Shown piece by piece: positions 1 through 5,868 of a stretch of DNA of 21,884 bases. A model generated the notes under the pieces. That model was not told the DNA's origin. It ran no database searches and was given only the letters and a program-made list of their open reading frames with translations. Location of the stretch: the IMG/VR virus record IMGVR_UViG_3300020421_002725, positions 1-21,884 of that record; one strand, 5' to 3'. The stretch's first letter is position 1; every line of letters begins with the position of its first letter. Made by a program: the position numbers and the translations under genes. This stretch comes from a virus.

Positions 1-197
1 GGATTGCCACCCATATGATTATCATAATAATATTGCATAAACGATTGCTTTATAATTACCATATTAGATATGTTTACTTGAGTTTGAGTTTGATTCACCG
101 TGCTAAAAAAAGTGGGGATAACCGAACCAACGAGTATCCCCACTAAAGCAATAGTTACTACCAACTCTATCAGAGTAAATCCTTTAGAGTTTTTCAT
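1..197 (-). CDS. type IV pilin-like protein, C-terminus cut by window edge
   Basis: The first 65 codons of a minus-strand gene are visible; the rest lies beyond base 1. The N-terminus is a class III (prepilin) signal: a short basic leader, Gly6 as the cleavage position, then FTLIELVV with Glu at mature position +5, followed by a hydrophobic helix. Members of this family are processed by a prepilin peptidase and assembled into type IV pili or type II secretion pseudopili in the inner membrane and periplasm. It is third in a run of three pilin-like genes reading leftward and starts 11 bases after the stop of the previous one. Family membership is secure; whether it forms a filament is unknown. 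Confidence 0.85.
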   Translation of the reverse strand, partial: MKNSKGFTLIELVVTIALVGILVGSVIPTFFSTVNQTQTQVNISNMVIIKQSFMQYYYDNHMGGN

Positions 198-208
198 TAG
201 TGAAACTC

Positions 209-640
209 CTATAAACTAGCCCTTGTTCCAAGAGTACCGACAGCAGCATTATCTCCTGTTTGTGTTCCCTTGTCATAAGTCCATCCTACACGAGAGTTAT
301 CATTACGCTGATGAGTGATTTTATTGGTAGTGGTGTTGTATGTCCACTCACCATCTGTATCAGCATCATCTGCATCATTGGCATCATATCCAGCAGGCTT
401 TGTTTCTAAAGCATCCCACGGATTAGTAGGCCAAGTTCTACGACCATTATCCATAAGCTGTTCTACCGCATATGTTTCCAACCCAGCTTTAATTGCACTA
501 ATGACCGCATCTTCAGCTGCCTCTTCCGCTTTCGTAACCGATGTCATATATCGAGGAATAGCAACGGCTGCTAAAATACCTAATATGATTGTAACCATTA
601 TAAGTTCGATTAAAGTAAATCCTTTACGGTTGTTAAACAT
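209..640 (-). CDS. type IV pilin-like protein (143 aa)
   Basis: The N-terminus carries a canonical prepilin motif: leader MFNNRKG, cleavage after Gly7, mature FTLIELIM with Glu at +5, then a hydrophobic helix typical of the pilin stalk and assembly domain. The rest is a short polar head containing an Asp/Ala-rich stretch (about residues 88-95) and ending in many Gly/Thr/Asn residues. Length fits minor or major pilins and pseudopilins. AGGAG lies 7 bases before the ATG and supports the start. It follows another pilin-like gene by 11 bases and precedes a third, so the three look like one operon. No cysteines are visible, so the disulphide loop of many type IVa pilins is absent. No assembly ATPase or prepilin peptidase is in the window; host machinery would be needed. 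Confidence 0.9.
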   Translation of the reverse strand: MFNNRKGFTLIELIMVTIILGILAAVAIPRYMTSVTKAEEAAEDAVISAIKAGLETYAVEQLMDNGRRTWPTNPWDALETKPAGYDANDADDADTDGEWTYNTTTNKITHQRNDNSRVGWTYDKGTQTGDNAAVGTLGTRASL

Positions 641-651
641 TTTAGTTCTCC

Positions 652-1299
652 TTACGGTTGTAGTTTCTTTTTAAAGTTATTTGGGTTTTCCAAGTCAGCA
701 ACATACAAGATTGGTGCGTAAGAGGAAGCTCCACTTCCACCACCTGGTATAACTGCGTAAATGTAATGACCATCCTGAAATGGTGTCTTGATTGGGTTTC
801 CACCAAACTGGTCTAAGAATTCCTCTCCACCGTTTGATATTGTAAAGCTACCATCGTTATCAGGATTTTCTGCTGTACTGATACTGTTACCACTTGGAGC
901 TAGAGCTTCTGTATTAAGTGTACCGAATACAGATACCCAATTAGCACCTTCTTCATCATCATAAGATGAGAATGAAGCAACACCAGTCTCTAACAAATCA
1001 GAAGTGGAATATCCACCTATCTGTTCGTCATATTTAATCTGGCCAGGAAATCTTCCACGACCTTCTTCTGTTACTTTGGCATTATAGAAGTTATTAGCAG
1101 ATTTGACAATTTTATCAATATCAGCTAGTGTCTTCTTTTCTTTAGCACCTTCACCAACTCCTGAAAACTTAGGAGCAGCTGTTGTAGCCAACGTAGCCAT
1201 CATCGCTGTCGTTACAGCAAATTCAGCAAGTGTGTTACCACGAGTACTCTTAATTGTTTTGAACATCTTTTTTATGATGTTGATTATTGTTTTGAACAT
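652..1299 (-). CDS. divergent pilin-like protein (215 aa)
   Basis: The start is placed at MFKTIINII because AAGGAG sits just upstream; the longer frame from 1341 has no ribosome site. A 21-residue basic leader (with a duplicated MFKTI) ends at Gly21. The mature end then reads NTLAEFAVTT with Glu at +5, followed by an Ala/Thr-rich hydrophobic helix and Pro, so it resembles a class III signal with an atypical +1 Asn instead of Phe. The head domain of about 150 residues is Gly/Ser/Asn-rich with no cysteines. It is the first gene of the three-pilin operon and sits directly behind the candidate promoter at 1354-1381. Pilin fold likely; assignment as minor, major or pseudopilin is open. Confidence 0.75.
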   Translation of the reverse strand: MFKTIINIIKKMFKTIKSTRGNTLAEFAVTTAMMATLATTAAPKFSGVGEGAKEKKTLADIDKIVKSANNFYNAKVTEEGRGRFPGQIKYDEQIGGYSTSDLLETGVASFSSYDDEEGANWVSVFGTLNTEALAPSGNSISTAENPDNDGSFTISNGGEEFLDQFGGNPIKTPFQDGHYIYAVIPGGGSGASSYAPILYVADLENPNNFKKKLQP

Positions 1300-1331
1300 T
1301 TCAGTTCTCCTTGTATTTATATTATAATCTA

Positions 1332-1378
1332 GTACCACCACGGTACATCTTATACTATATAATGTACAATAACTGTAC
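1332..1378. repeat. paired GTAC palindromes flanking the pilin promoter
   Basis: Two perfect 5+5 bp inverted repeats with 5-base spacers occur: GTACC-ACCAC-GGTAC at 1332-1346 and GTACA-ATAAC-TGTAC at 1364-1378. Their centres are 32 bp apart, close to three helical turns. One overlaps the candidate -35 and spacer and the other lies just past the predicted transcription start. This is the geometry of a repressor operator pair. No regulator is identified. Confidence 0.5.
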
Positions 1379-1381
1379 CAA
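1354..1381 (-). promoter_or_regulatory. candidate promoter of the pilin operon
   Basis: On the minus strand a -35-like TTGGTA (1376-1381) is followed after 16 bases by TATAGT (1354-1359), a five-of-six match to the sigma70 -10 box. A separate TATAAATA (1314-1321) matches the T4 late-promoter box but lies only 14 bases before the ATG, leaving almost no leader, so the upstream pair is preferred. Two palindromes flank this promoter (separate entry). Confidence 0.45.
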
Positions 1382-1460
1382 ACTTTGCGATATTAGAAAG
1401 TTTTTTAAGTTTTTTTTATTAGTTTTTTTAAATCATTATATATCAACAACTTAGGGTATA

Positions 1461-1493
1461 TAATAAAAAAACCTTACTAAAGAGTAAGGTTTT
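1461..1493 (-). terminator. Rho-independent terminator after the thioredoxin-like gene
   Basis: The left arm 1468-1478 (AAAACCTTACT) and right arm 1483-1493 form an 11-bp stem with a 4-base loop. Read on the minus strand the stem is followed by a T run (TTTTTTT). It lies about 35 bases past the stop of the 1528-1905 gene and separates that transcription unit from the pilin operon. Confidence 0.8.
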
Positions 1494-1527
1494 CAAATTG
1501 TTACACCTGTTACAACTTAATGTAACA

Positions 1528-1905
1528 TTAAAATACATCTTCGGCTAACATATCATCAATAGCACCTTTGATGTCCTTAGCAGAACAATCAACCTCACCA
1601 TCCATATCAGCCTTCCAAGTTTCTTTTTTACTTCCATCAAAGAATAAAGCAATTGATGGAAAATTTCTAAATCTTAATTTCTTAACAACCTTTTTTGCCT
1701 GTTCACTTTCTACATAAAGTATTTCAGCATCTTGGTATCCTTCAACACCTTTTAAAATCTTTGTATCCAAATCTTGTTCCTGCCACTCAGCAGTAAAGAC
1801 GGCTACGACCACACCACCATTTATCTTTTCTTTAAAGTTCTTATCATTTACACCCTGGGAGAATGTAACAGAAAGAAATAATAATAATGATAATAAATAT
1901 CTCAT
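1528..1905 (-). CDS. exported thioredoxin-fold protein without CxxC
   Basis: A hydrophobic signal peptide of about 16 residues ends near FSQ, suggesting export to the periplasm. The mature part follows the thioredoxin pattern: VVVAVFTAEW at the end of the central strand, where catalytic proteins continue CxxC but this one reads QEQD; then ILYVESE; then the cis-Pro loop as FPSIALFFDG. Both active-site cysteines are missing, so disulphide oxidoreductase activity is not expected. Only one cysteine is present, near the C-terminus. A chaperone or scaffold role is possible. AGGAGT supports the start; the upstream gene's stop codon overlaps this ribosome site. It is the last gene before the terminator. 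Confidence 0.7.
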   Translation of the reverse strand: MRYLLSLLLFLSVTFSQGVNDKNFKEKINGGVVVAVFTAEWQEQDLDTKILKGVEGYQDAEILYVESEQAKKVVKKLRFRNFPSIALFFDGSKKETWKADMDGEVDCSAKDIKGAIDDMLAEDVF

Positions 1906-1914
1906 ACTAAACTC

Positions 1915-2559
1915 CTATTTATCCCTTTTTCTACGTTCAAGATCTTTAATATCTTTTTGTAAATCTTTAATGGTTTCTTCATATTCATCTAATAAATCAT
2001 AAACAGCATCCATATCTTCTTGCAGACCACCGACTTGGTTTTTATATTGCTCATAAGATCGAGGCCAGTTATGACCTTCTGGTTTTGATGGATACTCGTT
2101 ATTATATAATGTTTCTAAACTTGGTAAATTTTTGGCTTCCTCAATCTCTCCTTGTAATGTATACCACATTCCAATCAATGATGCTAATCCTGTTCCAGCA
2201 CCTATCATTGTTTGTACTGATAATGTAAATTTAGTATCTAAAACCTTATCTTCACTTATTTCTATTGGTTCTTTTTTCTTTGGTTCTACTGGTGGTATAT
2301 CTTTCACCTCTGGCTCTATCTCCACCACTGGTTCAGGATGTATTTCTACTGTTTTCTCTTCGTGTCTTTGTGTGTCAGCTGGAGAATTCATTAAGGTATC
2401 TGTAATATCGTCAAAGGAGCAAAACCCCATCTCTACAAGAATCTCACCAATAGTCCCTTTACGACCTTTGACTTGTTCTTGTAAGGCTTTACTCAACTGT
2501 CTCTTTGTAATAATATCAGCATCACATAACAATTGTCCTAATTTGACTCCATCACTCAA
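1915..2559 (-). CDS. membrane protein with MshEN/GspE-N-like domain (TTG start)
   Basis: Residues 5-60 resemble the N-terminal domain of type IV pilus/type II secretion ATPases. KLGQLLCDADIITKRQL with LxxxLxxQ after it fits the 24-residue MshEN cyclic-di-GMP-binding motif (Arg1 replaced by Lys, the Gly before the two hydrophobics by Asp), followed by a more degraded second copy (IGEILVEMG). No ATPase domain follows. Instead there is an acidic Pro/Glu linker (about 70-105), one hydrophobic segment near residues 112-130 and a charged coiled coil to the end. The start is TTG, chosen because GGAG lies 6 bases upstream and no ATG fits. Its proximity to pilin genes suggests a link to pilus or secretion machinery; nucleotide binding is unproven. 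Confidence 0.6.
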   Translation of the reverse strand: MSDGVKLGQLLCDADIITKRQLSKALQEQVKGRKGTIGEILVEMGFCSFDDITDTLMNSPADTQRHEEKTVEIHPEPVVEIEPEVKDIPPVEPKKKEPIEISEDKVLDTKFTLSVQTMIGAGTGLASLIGMWYTLQGEIEEAKNLPSLETLYNNEYPSKPEGHNWPRSYEQYKNQVGGLQEDMDAVYDLLDEYEETIKDLQKDIKDLERRKRDK

Positions 2560-2561
2560 GG

Positions 2562-2705
2562 TTATCTCCCGTATGTACTTTTAACTACATTACTATTTTT
2601 TTCTAACCACTTCTTATGTTGATTAGCTGTCCTACCTTCTGTCGCCCATTTTTTATTTAACTTAGCTCTTTGCTGTTTTCTTAACTTTGCACCTTTACTA
2701 GGCAT
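2562..2705 (-). CDS. small basic protein (47 aa)
   Basis: This short gene fills the gap between two larger genes. Its ATG overlaps the upstream stop as TAATG, and its stop is followed 2 bases later by the TTG start of the next gene. The product is rich in Lys/Arg with KLRKQQRAKLNKKW and TANQHKKWLEKN stretches and no hydrophobic segment. It resembles, from memory, small basic proteins scattered through marine T4-like phages, but I cannot name a family. The charge would suit nucleic-acid binding; that is only inference. Confidence 0.65.
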   Translation of the reverse strand: MPSKGAKLRKQQRAKLNKKWATEGRTANQHKKWLEKNSNVVKSTYGR

Positions 2706-3301
2706 TAGTTGTCTCCATCGTAGAATGTTCCTTCTGGATCCATTCCTATTTCAATATTCTCAAATACCAATAATGCTATTTGTAATTCATCTCTGTATGG
2801 ATTATAGAACTGACCATTTACTATACCAGAAACTTTGTTATCTTCTATTTTAGTTATTTCAGCTTGACCAAAATTTGTATAATCTTGACTACCAATGATT
2901 TCTAAGTTAATTGTTTTATCTCTATCCAAAGTATCTTCAGCTCCGTAATTTAAGTACATACCAGCATCTATTAAATCACTATTATCTTCGGCATCATTAT
3001 CATACCATATAGTTGCATAATGTTCTAATGTTGGTAGTACCCTACCTACTTCTCTTTGAAAGTGAAAAACCAATAGTTTCTTTATCTTACCATCTTCACC
3101 TAATGATTTGCTTCCAAAAGTTGTTATTGAACCATAGTAAGTATATGGATTTATTGGATCTCCATTTACCCACATCTGCATAGATGGTTCTAATACCACT
3201 TCTTCCTCTACTACTTTATCTTCACAACTTAATGTAAATATAGAAAGTATTCCTATTAAACAAAACAGTTTTACATTATTATATACCTCGTAATATTTCA
3301 T
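2705..3301 (-). CDS. predicted lipoprotein (198 aa)
   Basis: The start is set at the second Met because the GGGG ribosome site is too close to the first. A hydrophobic stretch (about residues 11-24) ends in FTLSC with Cys26 as the likely lipidated residue, so signal peptidase II processing and membrane anchoring are expected. The mature part begins with an acidic EDKVVEEEVV tether and continues as a soluble domain with many Tyr/Asp/Asn residues. The domain is unknown to me. It sits directly downstream of the candidate outer-membrane protein in the same operon, so a joint role at the host envelope is plausible. Confidence 0.6.
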   Translation of the reverse strand: MKYYEVYNNVKLFCLIGILSIFTLSCEDKVVEEEVVLEPSMQMWVNGDPINPYTYYGSITTFGSKSLGEDGKIKKLLVFHFQREVGRVLPTLEHYATIWYDNDAEDNSDLIDAGMYLNYGAEDTLDRDKTINLEIIGSQDYTNFGQAEITKIEDNKVSGIVNGQFYNPYRDELQIALLVFENIEIGMDPEGTFYDGDN

Positions 3302-3312
3302 TTTCATTCCCC

Positions 3313-4605
3313 TTAAAATCCCATGAACTGATAGTTAACACCTAATTTGATATCGTATGCTGGTCGTTCCCAATAATACAGATATCTCCCCTCAGCAAAG
3401 ACTCCAAGATTATCCTGTATCTTTACTCCAAATATTGCACCCATGTCATAATCATTCCAATCATGCCACATAGCATCTTTAAACTCAAACTCATGTGGTT
3501 TACCTTTTAAGTCTAAGTGGTCTTGGTAATGTGCAGCATTGTGATAAGCATGCATGTCATGACCATAATGTATTGGTAACCAATTACCCCAAGTGTGTAG
3601 CCACCAACTATCACCGTAGTGATAAAAATCTAATCCAATTACCAACGAGGTTTCATTTTGATTACCCAATGCTTTTTTCTTACCATCAATATATTCTTCT
3701 AACATACCTGGAAAGTGATATATAAAATATTCTCTATCTGTATATGCAAATATCCTACCTTCAGCATCTCTCCATAACCAATCATGTCCCCAATACTCAC
3801 CACCTTCATTCCAAAATGGACCGTCACCTTCTATTGGAACAAGTTCACCTGTTTCAGTATCATACTCAAATAATTCTTGATTTATCCAATTTCCATCTTC
3901 ATCTATCATTGTTGGATCAAACCACATATTATCATCAACACCAAATGCTGTTTCAGCAAACTTCCACCACTGACCTCTGTACCATGTAGTATCCAATACC
4001 ATCGCATCAAATCCATATACAGGATGTTGCCTATGCTTTACACCAACTGATAAATGTAATTTGTTACCTAATGCTTCTGGTGTTAAATGAACTCTTAAAT
4101 CAGCATGTGTATAATGAATATCTTCTAATCCCAATTCGGTCATACCAACTTTAGCCATTAAATAGTCACCAATGTATCTTAACCAATATTCTTGATTTAC
4201 ATATTCATTACCCCATTGACGACCTTCTGACCATTTGATTAAATATTCCCATCCTTTAACAGGTCCGAATGTTGCACTTTCGTTAGCATTTTGTTCTGAA
4301 CCATCATACCAAGTTCCACCTTTACCAGCACCCTTAACACCACGCTTTGGTTCATATTGAAATCTACCTACCTTTCTCAAACCAAATGATGTTTGGAAAT
4401 CAGGTTTTAAATCTCTATCCGTTCTCTTTACTTCTAAAGTACCTGTGGATAACCCACCAATAATGGCAAACCTATCATCTTGATATCGTGGAGCATTCAG
4501 ACTAAAACTGGCATATGCAGTAGAGTACTTAAAAAAGTCTCCGATTATATTTTGACTTAGTAATGATGTGGTTAATAATAAACCCATCATAAGTTTTTTT
4601 AACAT
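3313..4605 (-). CDS. candidate outer-membrane beta-barrel protein (430 aa)
   Basis: An N-terminal signal peptide of about 17 residues ends near LLSQ. The mature protein is exceptionally rich in Trp, Tyr, His and Gly, with alternating strand-like stretches such as LHLSVGVKHRQH, TSLVIGLDFYHY and DIKLGVNYQF. It ends in Phe, as substrates of the BAM machinery commonly do. No catalytic motif is visible. A long acidic Trp-rich section (about residues 220-300) could be an extracellular loop or plug. AGGAGAG supports the start. It leads a co-directional run with the lipoprotein. Alternatives are a secreted binding protein or a receptor-like decoy. Confidence 0.5.
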   Translation of the reverse strand: MLKKLMMGLLLTTSLLSQNIIGDFFKYSTAYASFSLNAPRYQDDRFAIIGGLSTGTLEVKRTDRDLKPDFQTSFGLRKVGRFQYEPKRGVKGAGKGGTWYDGSEQNANESATFGPVKGWEYLIKWSEGRQWGNEYVNQEYWLRYIGDYLMAKVGMTELGLEDIHYTHADLRVHLTPEALGNKLHLSVGVKHRQHPVYGFDAMVLDTTWYRGQWWKFAETAFGVDDNMWFDPTMIDEDGNWINQELFEYDTETGELVPIEGDGPFWNEGGEYWGHDWLWRDAEGRIFAYTDREYFIYHFPGMLEEYIDGKKKALGNQNETSLVIGLDFYHYGDSWWLHTWGNWLPIHYGHDMHAYHNAAHYQDHLDLKGKPHEFEFKDAMWHDWNDYDMGAIFGVKIQDNLGVFAEGRYLYYWERPAYDIKLGVNYQFMGF

Positions 4606-4620
4606 TATTCTCTCCTAAAG

Positions 4621-4695
4621 TTAACAAGAATCACATTCACAGCTTTCTGGACATTTACCATCAGGTTTCGGTGTACATTTTTTACAATCACACAT
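4621..4695 (-). CDS. metallothionein-like Cys-rich peptide (24 aa)
   Basis: A 24-codon frame starts in a TAATG overlap with the stop of the preceding membrane-protein gene and ends 15 bases before the start of the beta-barrel gene. Seven of its 24 residues are Cys. They form two CxCxxC clusters, CDCKKC near the N-terminus and CECDSC at the C-terminus, joined by a Pro/Lys/Asp linker with one more Cys. CxCxxC-type clusters are characteristic of metallothioneins and other Zn/Cu-binding peptides. There is no aromatic residue and no signal peptide. Metal binding is inferred from composition alone; an unstructured Cys peptide is the alternative. Confidence 0.55.
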   Translation of the reverse strand: MCDCKKCTPKPDGKCPESCECDSC

Positions 4696-4988
4696 TACAA
4701 TACCATCCACCAAGCAGCACCAACTTCTACAATAATATCAGCTGCTGTATTGTATGCCCATTTCTTTTTAGTTCCATAAGTTTCTTCTGTACCTTCGATG
4801 TATACCTCAAATATTTCCCAAGCTACACCGATAATTAATACCCAAAGAACAGCCCATAAATCAGAAGCACCTAACCATTGTGCTACTTTAGCGATAAATA
4901 AACCAGCGGCTAAATGGTATGATGTCCAACCATCTAATTGTCCACTTGATATTTGCCAACTATATAATTTTGCTAATGGATTATTCAT
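4695..4988 (-). CDS. small membrane protein, VanZ-like pattern (97 aa)
   Basis: Three hydrophobic segments are visible (about 22-38, 43-58 and 82-97). A conserved-looking core has His in SYHLAAG, then WEIFEVYIEG, then NTAADIIVEVG. The order H, E..E, N..D inside membrane helices recalls VanZ-like small membrane proteins, but I cannot confirm the family. The GGGAG ribosome site before the ATG lies just after a strong hairpin (5009-5035). The stop overlaps the start of the Cys-rich peptide. Function unknown. Confidence 0.6.
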   Translation of the reverse strand: MNNPLAKLYSWQISSGQLDGWTSYHLAAGLFIAKVAQWLGASDLWAVLWVLIIGVAWEIFEVYIEGTEETYGTKKKWAYNTAADIIVEVGAAWWMVL

Positions 4989-5008
4989 AATTTTCTCCCA
5001 ATTATTAA

Positions 5009-5035
5009 ATAATGGGTGGGTATACCACCCATTAT
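5009..5035 (-). terminator. strong hairpin, possible terminator or processing site
   Basis: An 11-bp perfect stem (5009-5019 with 5025-5035) with loop GTATA lies 10 bases past the stop of the 37-codon gene and just ahead of the ribosome site of the next gene. On the minus strand the downstream tract TTTAATAATT is only weakly T-rich, so it may attenuate or protect the RNA instead of ending it. Confidence 0.5.
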
Positions 5036-5044
5036 ATTAGTTAC

Positions 5045-5158
5045 TTAGAATCCGGTTAACATTCCATTTGCAGAAGCAAATCCAGCTACCAGAAATCCTA
5101 TTACGAATCCAATTCCGATACCCCAAATCTTCTCCAGATGCTTCTTTATGAAATCCAT
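5045..5158 (-). CDS. single-span membrane microprotein (37 aa)
   Basis: The ATG overlaps the upstream stop as TAATG. The product has a basic N-terminus (MDFIKKHLEK) and one Gly-rich hydrophobic helix (about residues 12-30, GIGIGFVIGFLVAGF) and ends shortly after. Topology would be N-in. A hairpin follows its stop. No family recognised; a holin-like or membrane-modulating role cannot be excluded but nothing specific supports it. Confidence 0.6.
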   Translation of the reverse strand: MDFIKKHLEKIWGIGIGFVIGFLVAGFASANGMLTGF

Positions 5159-5352
5159 TATTTGGATCCAAATATCTTAGAAAAGAAACCTTTCTTAGAT
5201 TTCTTACCTTTTTTACCACCAATCTTCTTACCTTTCTTTTTCTTCTTCTTGACCTCTTCCATTCCTGCCATATTCATATCCATAGCACTTACTTGTGGAA
5301 CAGTACCGAAAAGAATTACTGCTGATAAAATTAGTTTAAAAATATGTTTCAT
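5158..5352 (-). CDS. exported Lys-rich peptide (64 aa)
   Basis: A clean signal peptide (residues 1-23, ending VSA) is followed by a short Met/Asp segment and then a strongly basic tail. Residues 35-64 contain 16 Lys with Gly spacers and end GFFSKIFGSK, an amphipathic, antimicrobial-peptide-like terminus. The mature form would be a cationic periplasmic or secreted peptide that could bind nucleic acid, lipopolysaccharide or membranes. AGGAGAC supports the start. It heads a small run with the 37-residue membrane protein. The function is inference. Confidence 0.6.
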   Translation of the reverse strand: MKHIFKLILSAVILFGTVPQVSAMDMNMAGMEEVKKKKKKGKKIGGKKGKKSKKGFFSKIFGSK

Positions 5353-5385
5353 TTTTGTCTCCTATTATAAAAACATTATTACATC

Positions 5386-5395
5386 TATAAATATA
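5386..5395. promoter_or_regulatory. TATAAATATA element, copy 1
   Basis: This AT decamer lies in the 57-base gap upstream of the Lys-rich peptide gene. The same ten bases recur in the gaps at 6749-6758 and 10698-10707, each time upstream of a minus-strand gene. The plus strand contains the T4-late-like TATAAATA; the minus strand, the direction of the genes, reads TATATTTATA. A promoter role is uncertain. Confidence 0.3.
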
Positions 5396-5409
5396 GTCAC
5401 GATAAAAAA

Positions 5410-5649
5410 TTAATTCAAATCTGGTATTAATTGATATTCTTCATCACATACTAAAAACTTTAGTATCCATTTTTTATCCTTACCTTCATCCCATTCCTCA
5501 TATCCTGATAATAAACAGGTATCGGTAGATAGCTTCTCTACAACTTTATCTATCTGTTTTTCAGTATTACATATTACGTTGATTTCATCACCATTGGTTT
5601 TCACCATCACAGTATTTTTAGGATTATTATACACTACATTTTCTTTCAT
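5410..5649 (-). CDS. hypothetical protein (79 aa)
   Basis: The start is placed at MKENVVYNN, which overlaps the upstream stop (ATGA) and has GGAGAAA 6 bases upstream; the longer frame is an artefact. The product is a small soluble protein with alternating hydrophobic stretches (TVMVKT, EINVICNTE, WILKFLVCDEEY) and three Cys. No family recognised. It is the last gene of the PhoH run before the TATAAATATA-containing gap. Confidence 0.65.
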   Translation of the reverse strand: MKENVVYNNPKNTVMVKTNGDEINVICNTEKQIDKVVEKLSTDTCLLSGYEEWDEGKDKKWILKFLVCDEEYQLIPDLN

Positions 5650-5867
5650 TGTTTTTCTCCGTATAAATCCCAAGTCTTAGGTGGTGGTTTGGGAGCTTCT
5701 TTTCCATCGTCTATAAATATTTCTCCATTACCAGCATCAACATCAAATATAGTAACTCCTTCAGATAAATAAATCTGATTTAAACACTCTGTAAGTGATT
5801 CGTAAACTTGATTACCTATCTGCCATCTGTCACCAGGTGGTATTCTTTTTGCATATATTACTTTCAT
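5646..5867 (-). CDS. hypothetical protein (73 aa)
   Basis: A soluble small protein with a beta-like N-terminus (MKVIYAKRI), an acidic central part and a Pro-rich stretch (APKPPPKTW) near the end. AAGGAA before the ATG supports the start, one base after the PhoH stop. It overlaps the next gene by ATGA, so the two are probably translationally coupled. No function can be assigned. Confidence 0.65.
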   Translation of the reverse strand: MKVIYAKRIPPGDRWQIGNQVYESLTECLNQIYLSEGVTIFDVDAGNGEIFIDDGKEAPKPPPKTWDLYGEKQ

Positions 5868-5868
5868 A

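Noticed and set aside
1314-1321. TATAAATA as a T4-like late promoter for the pilin operon
   Set aside because: The start codon is only 14 bases downstream, leaving a leader of about 9 bases with the ribosome site at its very end; the TTGGTA/TATAGT pair fits better.
3495-3989. Plus-strand open frames opposite the beta-barrel gene
   Set aside because: Low-complexity His/Gln-rich mirrors of a Trp/His-rich coding region, without ribosome sites.
5037-5222. Minus-strand 61-codon frame overlapping the Lys-rich and 37-codon genes
   Set aside because: It is out of phase with both coupled genes and starts inside the Lys-rich coding region; shadow frame.
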